From positions 2,728,001 to 2,792,000 of the forward strand of contig OW818699.1 in NCBI GenBank assembly GCA_942493385.1: DNA of 64,000 bases. The letters are read 5' to 3'. Positions 34,974 through 43,995 of the stretch are shown here, one piece after another (the stretch's first letter is position 1; every line of letters starts with the position of its first letter). Below the pieces are notes generated by a model that made no database searches, was not told the DNA's origin, and was given only the letters and a program-made list of their open reading frames with translations. Source of the stretch: UBA8389 sp942493385. GTDB taxonomy: Bacteria; Bacteroidota; Bacteroidia; Bacteroidales; UBA1402. The translations under genes were made by a program, and so were the position numbers.

Positions 34974-36431
34974 ATGCATGTAAAAAAATACCTGCGTTTA
35001 AAAATTAATTTGAGGTTGATAGTCCTTTTCTTGACTATCATCTTGATCGTAATCGGCTACCGGGAATACAAAAAATTCCAGGAGCGGAAAAAGCTCATCG
35101 ATTTGCCACAAATGCATGTGCAGGGTGAATTGAGGGCTTTGACATTGTACAGTCCCATCTCCTATTTCATTTACCGTGATAAAGAAATGGGCTATGAATA
35201 CGAACTCTGCTCGATGCTGGCTAATGATCTCGGATTGCATCTGAAAATGATTGTCGCTCCCAATCCTATGGCCATGGTTCGGATGTTGGAACGAGGCGAA
35301 GGTGATTTGATTGCCTACAACATGCCAATCACTACGGAAAATAAGAGCAGATTTTTGTATTGCGGTAGAGAATTTCTAACTCATCAGGTTTTGGTTCAAC
35401 AGAAAAAGCAACCAGTTGATATGATTCGAAGTGTAACCGGTCTAATAGGTAAGACCGTTGTTGTTCATAAAAATACCAGATACCTGACCCGTTTGGAAAG
35501 TCTGAATGAGGAATTGGGTGGCGGCATCAACATTCAAGCAATTTCACAGGACAGTTTCACGGTAGAAGACCTCATCGGTCAAGTGGCCACAGGCAAAATT
35601 GATTACACGATAGCAAACAATTACATCGCACAGTACAACAGCACCTTCTATAAAAACATCAACACGAGTTTGGCAATCGGATTTTCACAGCGATCTTCCT
35701 GGATTGTCCGTAAGTCCTCGCCCAAACTGGGTGCTTCCATTCACAGGTGGTTTCGTGATAACAGGTATACAGATCGTTATCAAGAGGTTACACAACGTTA
35801 TTTCTCTTCTGGCAAGAATACGACCAACATGGTTTCCACGGCCCTGTTTCCAGGAAAGAAGGGTCAACTATCCATTTACGATCCTTTATTCAAGAAATAC
35901 GGTTCCGAAATTGGCTGGGACTGGCGGATGTTGGCATCCATCGCCTATCAGGAATCAAATTTTGACGCATCTGCCGTGAATTGGACAGGCGCCAGCGGCT
36001 TGATGCAAATCATGCCTAAAACAGCCAGTTCTGTCGGGGTGAGCAGGGATAGCCTTTTCAAACCTGAGCATAGTGTGCTTGCCGCTTCCCGTTTGCTGAA
36101 AATTTACGAGCATAATTTTGCCATCATTTCCAACGATGAACAGCGGATCAAAATGACCTTGGCAGCTTACAATTGTGGGCTGGGTCATGTGATGGACGCC
36201 AGGGCACTGACCCGCAAGCATGGACGGAATCCGTTTATATGGGAAGACAATGTCAGAACGTTCATACTACTTAAAAGCCAGCCCAAGTACTTTGAGGACA
36301 AAGTCTGCAGATCGGGATATCTTCGAGGGACTGAAACAGTTGCGTTTGTAACGGAGGTTTGGGACAGATACATTAAATATCGAAAGCTTGTTCCAGATAA
36401 GCTAATGGTTAGTAAAGATACTAAACGATAG
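34974..36431 (+). CDS. MltF-like membrane-bound lytic transglycosylase
   Basis: Peptidoglycan-cleaving enzyme with MltF architecture in 485 residues. It has an N-terminal membrane anchor (about 10-28), a solute-binding-protein-type domain (about 45-270, starting GELRALTLYSPISYFIYRD) and an SLT transglycosylase domain (about 295-440). The SLT domain has the catalytic Glu in AYQESNFDASAVN, ASGLMQIMPKTA and LAAYNCGLGHV. It would make 1,6-anhydromuropeptides at the periplasmic face. The tocopherol-cyclase-family gene follows after 5 bases. In E. coli MltF the SBP-like domain senses peptides or muropeptides; that role here is inferred. Confidence 0.88.
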   Translation: MHVKKYLRLKINLRLIVLFLTIILIVIGYREYKKFQERKKLIDLPQMHVQGELRALTLYSPISYFIYRDKEMGYEYELCSMLANDLGLHLKMIVAPNPMAMVRMLERGEGDLIAYNMPITTENKSRFLYCGREFLTHQVLVQQKKQPVDMIRSVTGLIGKTVVVHKNTRYLTRLESLNEELGGGINIQAISQDSFTVEDLIGQVATGKIDYTIANNYIAQYNSTFYKNINTSLAIGFSQRSSWIVRKSSPKLGASIHRWFRDNRYTDRYQEVTQRYFSSGKNTTNMVSTALFPGKKGQLSIYDPLFKKYGSEIGWDWRMLASIAYQESNFDASAVNWTGASGLMQIMPKTASSVGVSRDSLFKPEHSVLAASRLLKIYEHNFAIISNDEQRIKMTLAAYNCGLGHVMDARALTRKHGRNPFIWEDNVRTFILLKSQPKYFEDKVCRSGYLRGTETVAFVTEVWDRYIKYRKLVPDKLMVSKDTKR

Positions 36432-36436
36432 AAATC

Positions 36437-37411
36437 ATGTTTAAAAGTCTCCAAGCGCTGTTTCATCCGGATCAATACCAGGGTTGGGGAAAAAGCAAGA
36501 AATATTTCGAAGGATGGTATTATAAAGTGGTAAATGCGGAGGAATCAATAGCACTCGCACTTATCCCTGGCATTGCCATGGATGCAGAAGGCCGAAAACA
36601 GGCTTTTATCCAGGTGCTGGATGGAAAGAAAAGAACGGCAGATTATTTCAAATTCGATGTAAAGGAGTTTAGACCCAAAGTCGGTGTGTTTGAACTGGCG
36701 ATTGCTCAAAATCAGTTTTCGAATGAGTCCATAAGACTTGATTTACCATCCGTAAAAGGTGAATTATTCTTTTCTGACAGAACAGCATGGCCCAAAACGT
36801 TCTTTTCGCCAGGCATCATGGGCCCCTATACTTTTGTGCCATTGATGGAATGCTACCATGGCATCCTAAGCATGGATCATCGCATCGATGGTAAACTTCT
36901 TCTGAATGGAGAGACAGTTGATTTTGCAAATGGTAGGGGTTATATGGAAAAAGATTGGGGAAAATCCTTTCCAAGCGCCTACTTTTGGATGCAGACCAAC
37001 CATTTCAGCCAGCCAGGCATTTCACTTAAGGCATCCGTTGCGAAAATACCTTGGATGGGCAATTCCTTCATTGGATTCATAGCTGGACTTTGGCTACACG
37101 ACAGACTGATACAATTTACAACTTACAACGGTTCCAAACTGGTGCAATCTATTGCCGATCAGAAAGTTGTGAAATTGGTCATGGAAAATGAAAATTTCCG
37201 CCTTGAAATTTGTGCACACCGGGAAAAAAGCACGCAGCTAGCCGCTCCCATCTTAGGTTTGATGGACGGTCGAATTGAAGAAAGCATGACTTCACTCATC
37301 GATGTTCAACTCTTTGACAGAAAGAACAATATTCTCCTTCTGTCCGATACTGGCAGAAACGCAGGATTGGAAGTAGCCGGAACCATCAATGAACTGACTT
37401 TGGCTTTATAG
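36437..37411 (+). CDS. tocopherol cyclase family protein
   Basis: The 324-residue protein shows the plant tocopherol cyclase signature: HPDQYQGWGKSKKYFEGWYYK at the N-terminus (about 10-29), FFSPGIMGPYTFVPLMECYHG (motif PF-PxMEC), and GYMEKDWGKSFPSAYFWMQ near 165-183. It has no signal peptide or membrane segment. Bacterial members of this family are of unknown function, since these organisms are not known to make vitamin E. The gene is translated right behind the MltF-like enzyme and its stop codon overlaps that of PBP1A by six bases. A role in lipid or quinone handling near the envelope is only a guess. Confidence 0.85.
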   Translation: MFKSLQALFHPDQYQGWGKSKKYFEGWYYKVVNAEESIALALIPGIAMDAEGRKQAFIQVLDGKKRTADYFKFDVKEFRPKVGVFELAIAQNQFSNESIRLDLPSVKGELFFSDRTAWPKTFFSPGIMGPYTFVPLMECYHGILSMDHRIDGKLLLNGETVDFANGRGYMEKDWGKSFPSAYFWMQTNHFSQPGISLKASVAKIPWMGNSFIGFIAGLWLHDRLIQFTTYNGSKLVQSIADQKVVKLVMENENFRLEICAHREKSTQLAAPILGLMDGRIEESMTSLIDVQLFDRKNNILLLSDTGRNAGLEVAGTINELTLAL

Positions 37412-39838
37412 GTTGTCAAAAATGCTGGCTCCGCCGCTTTCTGTAATTTCCCCTTGGTCTTGGGCCGGTTCGTTGCCTGAACAGTTGAATTCCATGCCTG
37501 GAGGCACCATGAACACATCTTTTTGGGTAACACCGGATTTCGGATCGGCATAAACCTTTTTCATGAACAAAGCCCAGATGGGCAGCGCCATGGCAGAACC
37601 CTGACCTTCGTTGGTGAAGTCAAAGTGGATGTCGCGTTCTTCACCACCTACCCATACGCCACCAACCAGGTGCGGCGTCACACCCATGAACCAACCGTCG
37701 GAGTTGTTCTGGGTGGTACCGGTTTTGCCACCCATTTGAGCGGTAATGCCGTATTTAGAATTTCGAAGCCGGAGACCTGTTCCTTGATCGACCACAGCGC
37801 GGATCATGGAAAGCATTTTGAAGGAAGTTTCCTCACTGAATACTTCGGACATCTGGGGTGAAAAGTGCGCCAGAATGTTGCCGTTCTTGTCTTCGATACG
37901 CGTTACGAAAAGCGGTTGAGTCTTGATTCCACGATTGGCAAAGCTGGTGTAAGCACTGACCATTTCACCGACTGTGGCATCGCAGGTGCCAACGCAAAGA
38001 GAAACTACTGGATCAAGTTGTCCGTTCAAACCAAAGGAACGAAGCATCCGAACAAAGTTGTAGGGTGAATATTGGTTCATCACATAGGCTGATATCCAGT
38101 TGTTTGAATTGGCCAATCCCCAACGAAGGTTGACCATCTCACCAACGTGCTTATTACTGGCATTTCGGGGTGTCCAAGCAGCGCCGGTTTCAGTCGTTAT
38201 GGTAATGGGTACGTTTTTGACTTGATCGCAAGGTGAATGTCCTTCTTCCATCGCCATGGAATAGAGATAGGGCTTGATGGTGGAACCCACTTGGCGGCGT
38301 CCCATCATGATCATATCGTATTGGAAGGGTGTGAAGGAGACGCCACCCACATAGGCACGAACAGCACCGTTGAGTGGATCCATGGCCATGAAACCGGCCC
38401 TGAGGAAAAATTTATGGTAACGAATGGAGTCCAACGGAGTCATGATGGTGTCAATCATTCCATGCATGGAATAAACGGTCATTTCCACCCTTGTGTTGAA
38501 AGCACGTTTTATCTGCGCTTCGGTGTATCCGTTGGCTTTCATGACCCGATACCGTTCCGATTGCATCATGCTGCGCCGCATGATGGATTCAATCTCTTCC
38601 GGTTTCAGATTTTTAGTGTATGGACCATAGCTTCTGCCCTTCTTTTCCTTGAAAAACTTTTCCTGCAGAAAGGAGATGTGTTCCGTAACCGCATCTTCTG
38701 CATACTGTTGCATGCGCGAATCGATGGTGGTGTAAATTTTAAGCCCGTCCGTGTACAGATTGTAGGTGGAGCCGTCCTCCTTGTTGTTCTTATTGCACCA
38801 GCCGTAAAGTGGATTTGTTTCCCAAGAAAGCGAATCGTCGCTGTAGTTCTGCTTTTGCCAGTCGGCGTAATTGCTGCGACGTGGTTTTGACTTGATCATG
38901 ATTTGACGGAGGTATTCCCTAAAATAGGGTGCCAAACCTTCTTTATGATCCACTCGATGGAATTTGAGAACGATCGGTAAGGCTTGAGCTGAGTCACATT
39001 GAGCTTTAGTAAGAAAATCGGCTTTGCGCATCTGTTCAAGAACCGTATTGCGGCGATCTTTCGACCGTTCAGGGTGTTTGAGTGGATTGTAATAGTTGGA
39101 ATTCTTACACATGCCAACCAATGTCGCTGCCTGTACCAAGTCAAGTTTATCAGGGGTGACGCCGAAGTAAACGTACGCTGCTGTTTTGATACCTACGGCA
39201 TTATAAAGGAAGTCGTACTGGTTCAGGTACATGGCAAGAATTTCCTCTTTGGTGTAAAAGCGTTCGAGCTGAACGGCAATGACCCATTCGATGGGTTTCT
39301 GCAGTGCTCTCTGAAAAACGTTTTCAGCCTGTGGCGTATATAATTGCTTGGCAAGTTGTTGTGATAGAGTCGATCCGCCGCCAGCGTTTTTATTAAAAAG
39401 TAAGATGCGCTTGAAAACGGCACGGAAAAGGGCTTTCATGTCGATGCCTGAATGGTTTCTGAAACGAACATCTTCGGTAGCGATGAGCGCATTCACCATA
39501 TTCGGTGAAATCTGATTGTAAGTAACCGGTACGCGGTTTCCGCTGGCACCGTAATAATAGGTGCTTAGCATCACTCCGTCTGCAGAAAGGACTTCGGTCG
39601 CCAGTTTATTTTTAGGATTTTCGAGTTCTTCAATATGTGGCATATAGCCAACGAAACCATTGGCAATCAACACAAACATGAGGATCATCAGTATCAGAAA
39701 AACACCGGCTGCCCACCATAGGATTTTGAGAATTTTGCTCACAATACTGTTATCTACTTTTTTCTCCAGGAAATCACCGGCGGATCTCCGTACGTTCTTG
39801 TGTGCCTTTTTGAAGGAGGACTTGTTGATTTGAGCCAT
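37406..39838 (-). CDS. bifunctional penicillin-binding protein 1A
   Basis: Class A PBP that polymerises and cross-links peptidoglycan. ATG 39838 gives MAQINKSSFKKAHKNVRR; about 810 residues. After a cytosolic tail and one membrane helix (about 50-72), the GT51 domain shows the catalytic Glu in LIATEDVRFRNHSGID and GGSTLSQQLAKQLY. The transpeptidase domain has Ser and Lys in GSTIKPYL, SNN in LANSNNW, and KTGTTQNNSDGWF. All are intact. The leader contains a hairpin. Convergent with the tocopherol-cyclase gene and divergent from pyrB. Confidence 0.95.
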   Translation of the reverse strand: MAQINKSSFKKAHKNVRRSAGDFLEKKVDNSIVSKILKILWWAAGVFLILMILMFVLIANGFVGYMPHIEELENPKNKLATEVLSADGVMLSTYYYGASGNRVPVTYNQISPNMVNALIATEDVRFRNHSGIDMKALFRAVFKRILLFNKNAGGGSTLSQQLAKQLYTPQAENVFQRALQKPIEWVIAVQLERFYTKEEILAMYLNQYDFLYNAVGIKTAAYVYFGVTPDKLDLVQAATLVGMCKNSNYYNPLKHPERSKDRRNTVLEQMRKADFLTKAQCDSAQALPIVLKFHRVDHKEGLAPYFREYLRQIMIKSKPRRSNYADWQKQNYSDDSLSWETNPLYGWCNKNNKEDGSTYNLYTDGLKIYTTIDSRMQQYAEDAVTEHISFLQEKFFKEKKGRSYGPYTKNLKPEEIESIMRRSMMQSERYRVMKANGYTEAQIKRAFNTRVEMTVYSMHGMIDTIMTPLDSIRYHKFFLRAGFMAMDPLNGAVRAYVGGVSFTPFQYDMIMMGRRQVGSTIKPYLYSMAMEEGHSPCDQVKNVPITITTETGAAWTPRNASNKHVGEMVNLRWGLANSNNWISAYVMNQYSPYNFVRMLRSFGLNGQLDPVVSLCVGTCDATVGEMVSAYTSFANRGIKTQPLFVTRIEDKNGNILAHFSPQMSEVFSEETSFKMLSMIRAVVDQGTGLRLRNSKYGITAQMGGKTGTTQNNSDGWFMGVTPHLVGGVWVGGEERDIHFDFTNEGQGSAMALPIWALFMKKVYADPKSGVTQKDVFMVPPGMEFNCSGNEPAQDQGEITESGGASIFDNL

Positions 39839-39861
39839 TTTCAAGACGTTTGAAAGACGTG

Positions 39862-39896
39862 AAAGGCACTTTTCCAAAGGATGAAAAGTGTCCTTT
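39862..39896 (-). promoter_or_regulatory. hairpin in the PBP1A leader
   Basis: An inverted repeat (AAAGGCACTTTT with AAAAGTGTCCTTT, one bulge) fills the stretch between the -7 box at 39905-39912 and the ATG at 39838. It lacks a T-tract as a terminator would need, so a leader structure or protein site is more likely. Confidence 0.4.
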
Positions 39897-39904
39897 TCTT
39901 TTCA

Positions 39905-39912
39905 CAAAGGTA
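39905..39912 (-). promoter_or_regulatory. promoter of PBP1A
   Basis: Minus-strand TACCTTTG, a perfect -7 box about 67 bases before the ATG at 39838. Confidence 0.55.
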
Positions 39913-39935
39913 TGTTTTTCTTTTAAAAGTTTTCG

Positions 39936-39943
39936 TACTTTTG
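39936..39943 (+). promoter_or_regulatory. promoter of pyrB-pyrI
   Basis: TACTTTTG, a perfect -7 box; leader only about 22 bases, too short for attenuation. Confidence 0.6.
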
Positions 39944-39971
39944 TAGAAACCTAACATAGAATCTGCCAGGT

Positions 39972-40883
39972 ATGTCAACGAAAAGCATCGTATCCATCAC
40001 GGATTACTCCAAAGAACAGATTTTGAGCATTTTGGACCATGCGGCAACCTTCGAAGCCAACCCCAATCAAAACCTTCTGAATGGAAAAGTGGCGGCAACC
40101 TTGTTTTTTGAGCCCTCCACACGCACCAGACTCAGTTTTGAAACGGCGGTGAACCGTTTGGGCGGTAGAGTGATTGGTTTTTCGGACGCTTCCACCTCCA
40201 GTTCTTCCAAAGGGGAAACCCTGAACGACACCATTCGGATGGTAGCCAACTATGCGGACATCATCATCATGCGACATTTTTTGGAAGGTGCTGCCAGGTA
40301 TGCTTCGGAAGTATCCTCCGTACCTGTCATCAATGCAGGAGACGGCTCCAACCAACACCCCACGCAGACAATGCTGGACTTGTATTCCATCCAAAAAACA
40401 CAAGGTCGGCTGGACAATTTGAAAATCACCATGGTGGGTGACCTCAAATACGGCAGGACGGTGCATTCGCTCCTGATGGCCATGTCTCACTTCTCACCTA
40501 CCTTTTGCTTCGTTGCTCCTGACGAATTGAAAATGCCTGAGGAGTATAAGGAATTCTGCGATAAAAATAACATCCGGTATACCGAACAGACCGAATTCAA
40601 CGCGGAGGACATCAACGAAGCCGATATTCTGTACATGACTCGAGTTCAGAAGGAACGATTCACGGATGCGATGGAGTACGAAAAGGTGAAAAACGTTTAT
40701 ACCTTGCACAATCGAATGCTCGAAAACTCCAAAGATAATTTGAGAATCCTCCATCCGCTGCCAAGAGTCAATGAAATCGACATGGATGTGGATAGCAATC
40801 CGAAAGCCTACTATTTTGATCAGGCCAGAAACGGCTTATACGTTCGGCAGGCCATTATCAGCAATGCATTGGGACTGATTTAA
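39972..40883 (+). CDS. pyrB: aspartate carbamoyltransferase, catalytic chain
   Basis: Joins carbamoyl phosphate and aspartate in the first committed step of pyrimidine synthesis. The 303 residues carry the phosphate-binding FFEPSTRTRLSFETA (about 46-60), GDGSNQHPTQTMLDLY, and the aspartate loop HPLPRVNEI. The 80s-loop serine and lysine (SSSSKGET) are also present. Length is normal. The regulatory chain gene follows after 12 bases, so the enzyme is the allosteric E. coli type rather than the free trimer. Confidence 0.97.
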   Translation: MSTKSIVSITDYSKEQILSILDHAATFEANPNQNLLNGKVAATLFFEPSTRTRLSFETAVNRLGGRVIGFSDASTSSSSKGETLNDTIRMVANYADIIIMRHFLEGAARYASEVSSVPVINAGDGSNQHPTQTMLDLYSIQKTQGRLDNLKITMVGDLKYGRTVHSLLMAMSHFSPTFCFVAPDELKMPEEYKEFCDKNNIRYTEQTEFNAEDINEADILYMTRVQKERFTDAMEYEKVKNVYTLHNRMLENSKDNLRILHPLPRVNEIDMDVDSNPKAYYFDQARNGLYVRQAIISNALGLI

Positions 40884-40895
40884 ACGACCGAAAAC

Positions 40896-41348
40896 ATGAA
40901 CAAGGAACTACAGGTTAAAGCACTGGAAAACGGCACGGTTATCGATCACATCCCTTCCGATAAATTATTCAAGGTGGTATCCTTGCTTAAAATGGATGGA
41001 CTAAAGAATCAGATAACAATAGGCAACAACTTGTCCAGCAAGCAGATGGGAACAAAGGGGATCATAAAGGTGGCCGACCGATATTATGCAGAGGAAGAAG
41101 TCAATCGAATTGCCCTTATTGCCCCGATGGCCAAAATCAACATCATCAAGAATTTTGAAGTGATTGAAAAAAAGATACTGACCTTACCAGATAATTTTAC
41201 CGGCCTTGTGAAATGCCCCAACCCAAAATGCATTACCAACAATGAGCCGATGAAAACACGATTTGAAACGGTCAATAAGGCTCCTGTGGTTTTGAAATGC
41301 CTATATTGCGAACGCGAAGTGCAGGAAGAAGGCATTCAACTGAAATAA
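40896..41348 (+). CDS. pyrI: aspartate carbamoyltransferase, regulatory chain
   Basis: Allosteric subunit that binds CTP and ATP and assembles with PyrB. The 150 residues have the nucleotide domain with NGTVIDHIPSDKLFKV and the zinc domain whose four cysteines appear as CPNPKC (about 108-113) and CLYC (about 134-137). Length is normal. It lies in pyrB-pyrI-flavin reductase-tdk and its stop is 8 bases before the next start. Confidence 0.97.
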   Translation: MNKELQVKALENGTVIDHIPSDKLFKVVSLLKMDGLKNQITIGNNLSSKQMGTKGIIKVADRYYAEEEVNRIALIAPMAKINIIKNFEVIEKKILTLPDNFTGLVKCPNPKCITNNEPMKTRFETVNKAPVVLKCLYCEREVQEEGIQLK

Positions 41349-41356
41349 GAATTCCG

Positions 41357-41926
41357 ATGAAAAAAGACTGGAAGCCTGGCACGATGATTTATCCGCTGCC
41401 GGCTGTGATGGTGAGTTGCGGTGCAACACCCGAAGAATACAATATTTTGACGGTATCCTGGGTGGGTACGATTTGTTCGGACCCAGCCATGTGCTACATC
41501 TCGGTACGTCCAGGCAGGCATTCTTACGTGCTTCTGAAAAAAAATATGGAGTTCGTTATTAACCTGACCACCAAAGACTTGGCTTTTGCAACCGATTGGT
41601 GCGGCGTTCGTTCAGGCAAAGATTTCAATAAGTTTGAGGAAATGAAGCTGACTCCTGGCAAGGCTTCGGTTGTGAATGCTCCCTATATTGAGGAATCACC
41701 GCTTTGCATTGAATGCCGGGTGCGCGAAATCATCAGTTTGGGTTCACACGATATGTTTATCGCCGACGTGGTGAATGTGTTGGCTGACGACAAATACTTG
41801 CATCCCGAGACGGATGCTTTCCAACTCCACGATGCAGACCTGTTGGTTTACTCGCACGGACATTATTATGAAATGGGCAACCCCATCGGAAAGTTCGGTT
41901 GGTCAGTCCAGAAAAAGAACAAATAA
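41357..41926 (+). CDS. flavin reductase family protein
   Basis: FMN-binding split-barrel protein of 189 residues. It starts at ATG 41357, MKKDWKPGTMIYPLPAVMVS, because the upstream frame overlaps pyrI. The stretches ILTVSWVGTICSDPAMCYISVRP and RHSYVLLKKNMEFVINL, each quoted only in part elsewhere, fit the flavin reductase domain that binds FMN and reduces it with NAD(P)H. The electron acceptor is unknown. It is 8 bases after pyrI and 2 bases before tdk, so it is translated within a pyrimidine unit; no direct link to pyrimidines is known. Confidence 0.85.
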   Translation: MKKDWKPGTMIYPLPAVMVSCGATPEEYNILTVSWVGTICSDPAMCYISVRPGRHSYVLLKKNMEFVINLTTKDLAFATDWCGVRSGKDFNKFEEMKLTPGKASVVNAPYIEESPLCIECRVREIISLGSHDMFIADVVNVLADDKYLHPETDAFQLHDADLLVYSHGHYYEMGNPIGKFGWSVQKKNK

Positions 41927-41928
41927 CC

Positions 41929-42537
41929 ATGTACATTACTGAACACGAACACCATGAATTCAGCCAACGCGGACGCATTGAAGTCATCTGCGGCTGTATG
42001 TTTTCCGGCAAGACCGAGGAGCTGATCCGCCGATTGAAACGTGCAACCTTTGCCAGGCAGCGGGTGGAAATATTCAAACCTGCCATTGATGTGCGCTATT
42101 CGGCAGAGGATGTCGTTTCGCACGACGCCAATTCCGTACTTTCAACTCCTGTGAACACGTCAGAAACCATTTTGCTGATGACTGGTGATGTGGATGTGGT
42201 GGGCATTGACGAGGCTCAGTTTTTTGACGACAACCTGCCCTATGTATGCAACAAATTGGCAGACATGGGCATACGGGTCATCATTGCCGGTTTGGACATG
42301 GATTATTTGGGAAAACCATTCGGCCCAATGCCTGCCTTGTGCAGCATTGCCGAGGACGTAACCAAAGTGCATGCCATCTGCATGACTTGTGGATCGCTGG
42401 CTCAGTATTCGCATCGGCTCGTAAGTGGCAACAAACAGGTGATGCTTGGCGAAAAGGATGAGTACGTTCCTTTGTGCAGGGCTTGCTATCAAAAAGTCAT
42501 GATTGAGAAACTTAAAGCAGTGTACGATTCCATATAA
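41929..42537 (+). CDS. tdk: thymidine kinase, type II
   Basis: Phosphorylates thymidine to dTMP in salvage. ATG 41929 starts MYITEHEHHEFSQRGRIEVI and 202 residues follow. The P-loop GCMFSGKTEELIRRL lies near 24-38, the Walker B-like VDVVGIDEAQFFD near 90, and the zinc ribbon cysteines in CMTCG and CRACYQK near 155 and 185. All are present. It closes the pyrB-pyrI-flavin reductase-tdk run. An upstream in-frame start is rejected because it lies inside the flavin reductase gene. Confidence 0.96.
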   Translation: MYITEHEHHEFSQRGRIEVICGCMFSGKTEELIRRLKRATFARQRVEIFKPAIDVRYSAEDVVSHDANSVLSTPVNTSETILLMTGDVDVVGIDEAQFFDDNLPYVCNKLADMGIRVIIAGLDMDYLGKPFGPMPALCSIAEDVTKVHAICMTCGSLAQYSHRLVSGNKQVMLGEKDEYVPLCRACYQKVMIEKLKAVYDSI

Positions 42538-42550
42538 ATGGAATTATTAT

Positions 42551-42558
42551 TACCTTTG
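42551..42558 (+). promoter_or_regulatory. promoter of glyA
   Basis: TACCTTTG, a perfect -7 box 14 bases after the tdk stop; leader about 65 bases to the glyA ATG at 42628. Confidence 0.55.
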
Positions 42559-42627
42559 CTGCTTCATTTCATAGGGGTTCAATACCACTTCCAATTTATT
42601 ATAAATACCTAACATACAATAGTTTAT

Positions 42628-43908
42628 ATGAAGAGAGACCAAGTCATTTTCGACATCATCGAACGCGAGCATCAACGCCAACTCAAGGGTATTGAACTGA
42701 TTGCTTCGGAAAATTTTGTAAGTGATCAAGTGATGCAGGCAATGGGAACCTGGCTGACCAACAAATATGCCGAAGGTTACCCCGGTCACCGATATTATGG
42801 TGGTTGCGAAATAGTGGATTTAAGCGAACAGATTGCCATCGACCGTCTCAAAGAACTCTTCGGTGCCGAATATGCCAATGTACAGCCGCACTCCGGCGCA
42901 CAAGCCAATGCTGCCGTTTTCCTGGCCATCATGCAACCGGGTGACAAATTCCTAGGTTTGAACCTTTCACACGGTGGTCACCTCTCCCACGGGTCTCCCG
43001 TAAACAGTTCGGGGTTATACTACAAACCACTGGCTTACAGCGTAAAAGAAGAAACTGGCCGAGTGGATTACGACCAGATGGAAGAAATCGCACTGGCTGA
43101 ACGCCCCAAAGTCATCGTTGGTGGTGCTTCCGCCTATTCCCGCGAATGGGATTACGCCCGCATGCGTGCCATCGCCGACAAGATCGGTGCTTTATTGATG
43201 ATTGATATGGCCCACCCTGCCGGATTGATTGCTGCCGGTCTGCTTGAAAACCCGCTGAAACATGCGCACATCGTAACCTCCACCACCCACAAAACCCTGC
43301 GCGGTCCCCGTGGAGGCATCATCTTGTTGGGCAAAGACTTTGAAAACCCGTGGGGCAAGAAAACACCCAAGGGAGAAATTCGCAAAATGTCTGCCTTATT
43401 GGATTCAGCCGTATTTCCTGGCATCCAGGGCGGCCCACTCGAACATGTGATTGCTTCCAAAGCGGTGGCATTCGGTGAGGCTTTACAACCTGAATACGCT
43501 GATTATCAGAAACAAGTCCAGAAAAATGCGGCTGTTATGGCTCAGGCATTTATGGACAAGGGTTATAAAATCATTTCCGATGGTACTGACAATCATTCCA
43601 TGCTCATCGACCTGCGTCCGAAATTCCCGGAATTGACGGGCAAGGTGGCAGAAAAAGCATTGGTTTCGGCCGATATCACGGTCAATAAAAACATGGTGCC
43701 CTTCGACTCCCGCTCTCCGTTCTTAACCTCGGGAATCCGCGTTGGCACACCTGCCATGTCAACCCGTGGAGCGAAAGAACCGCTGATGGGGGAAATTGTT
43801 GAACTGATGGATCGTGTGTTATCTGCTCCAGAAGATGAAGCTGTTATCAAGGCAGTCCGCGAGAAAGTCAACAAAACGATGGCGGATTATCCATTGTTTG
43901 CGTATTGA
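42628..43908 (+). CDS. glyA: serine hydroxymethyltransferase
   Basis: PLP enzyme that interconverts serine and glycine and forms 5,10-methylene-THF. In 426 residues the motifs are ELIASENFVSDQV, YAEGYPGHRYYGGCE, QPHSGAQANAAVF, and the PLP lysine in TSTTHKTLRGPRGG (about 226-239). The glycine-rich TSGIRVGTPAMSTRG lies near the end. All are intact. It is the metabolic hub between SerA/SerC, FolD and GcvP in this window. Confidence 0.97.
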   Translation: MKRDQVIFDIIEREHQRQLKGIELIASENFVSDQVMQAMGTWLTNKYAEGYPGHRYYGGCEIVDLSEQIAIDRLKELFGAEYANVQPHSGAQANAAVFLAIMQPGDKFLGLNLSHGGHLSHGSPVNSSGLYYKPLAYSVKEETGRVDYDQMEEIALAERPKVIVGGASAYSREWDYARMRAIADKIGALLMIDMAHPAGLIAAGLLENPLKHAHIVTSTTHKTLRGPRGGIILLGKDFENPWGKKTPKGEIRKMSALLDSAVFPGIQGGPLEHVIASKAVAFGEALQPEYADYQKQVQKNAAVMAQAFMDKGYKIISDGTDNHSMLIDLRPKFPELTGKVAEKALVSADITVNKNMVPFDSRSPFLTSGIRVGTPAMSTRGAKEPLMGEIVELMDRVLSAPEDEAVIKAVREKVNKTMADYPLFAY

Positions 43909-43931
43909 AAATTTCCGAAAAATAAATTGTT

Positions 43932-43964
43932 AATGGTTGCCCTAAAAAAGCAACCATTTATTTT
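43932..43964 (+). terminator. terminator of glyA
   Basis: Perfect 9-bp stem AATGGTTGC/GCAACCATT followed by TATTTTAG, 24 bases past the stop. Confidence 0.8.
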
Positions 43965-43995
43965 AGTATCTTGGTCCATTCAAATGACCATCCTT

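Noticed and set aside
40883..40896. Attenuator or PyrR-type control before pyrB or between pyrB and pyrI
   Set aside because: The pyrB leader is about 22 bases and the intergenic gap 12 bases, with no hairpin.
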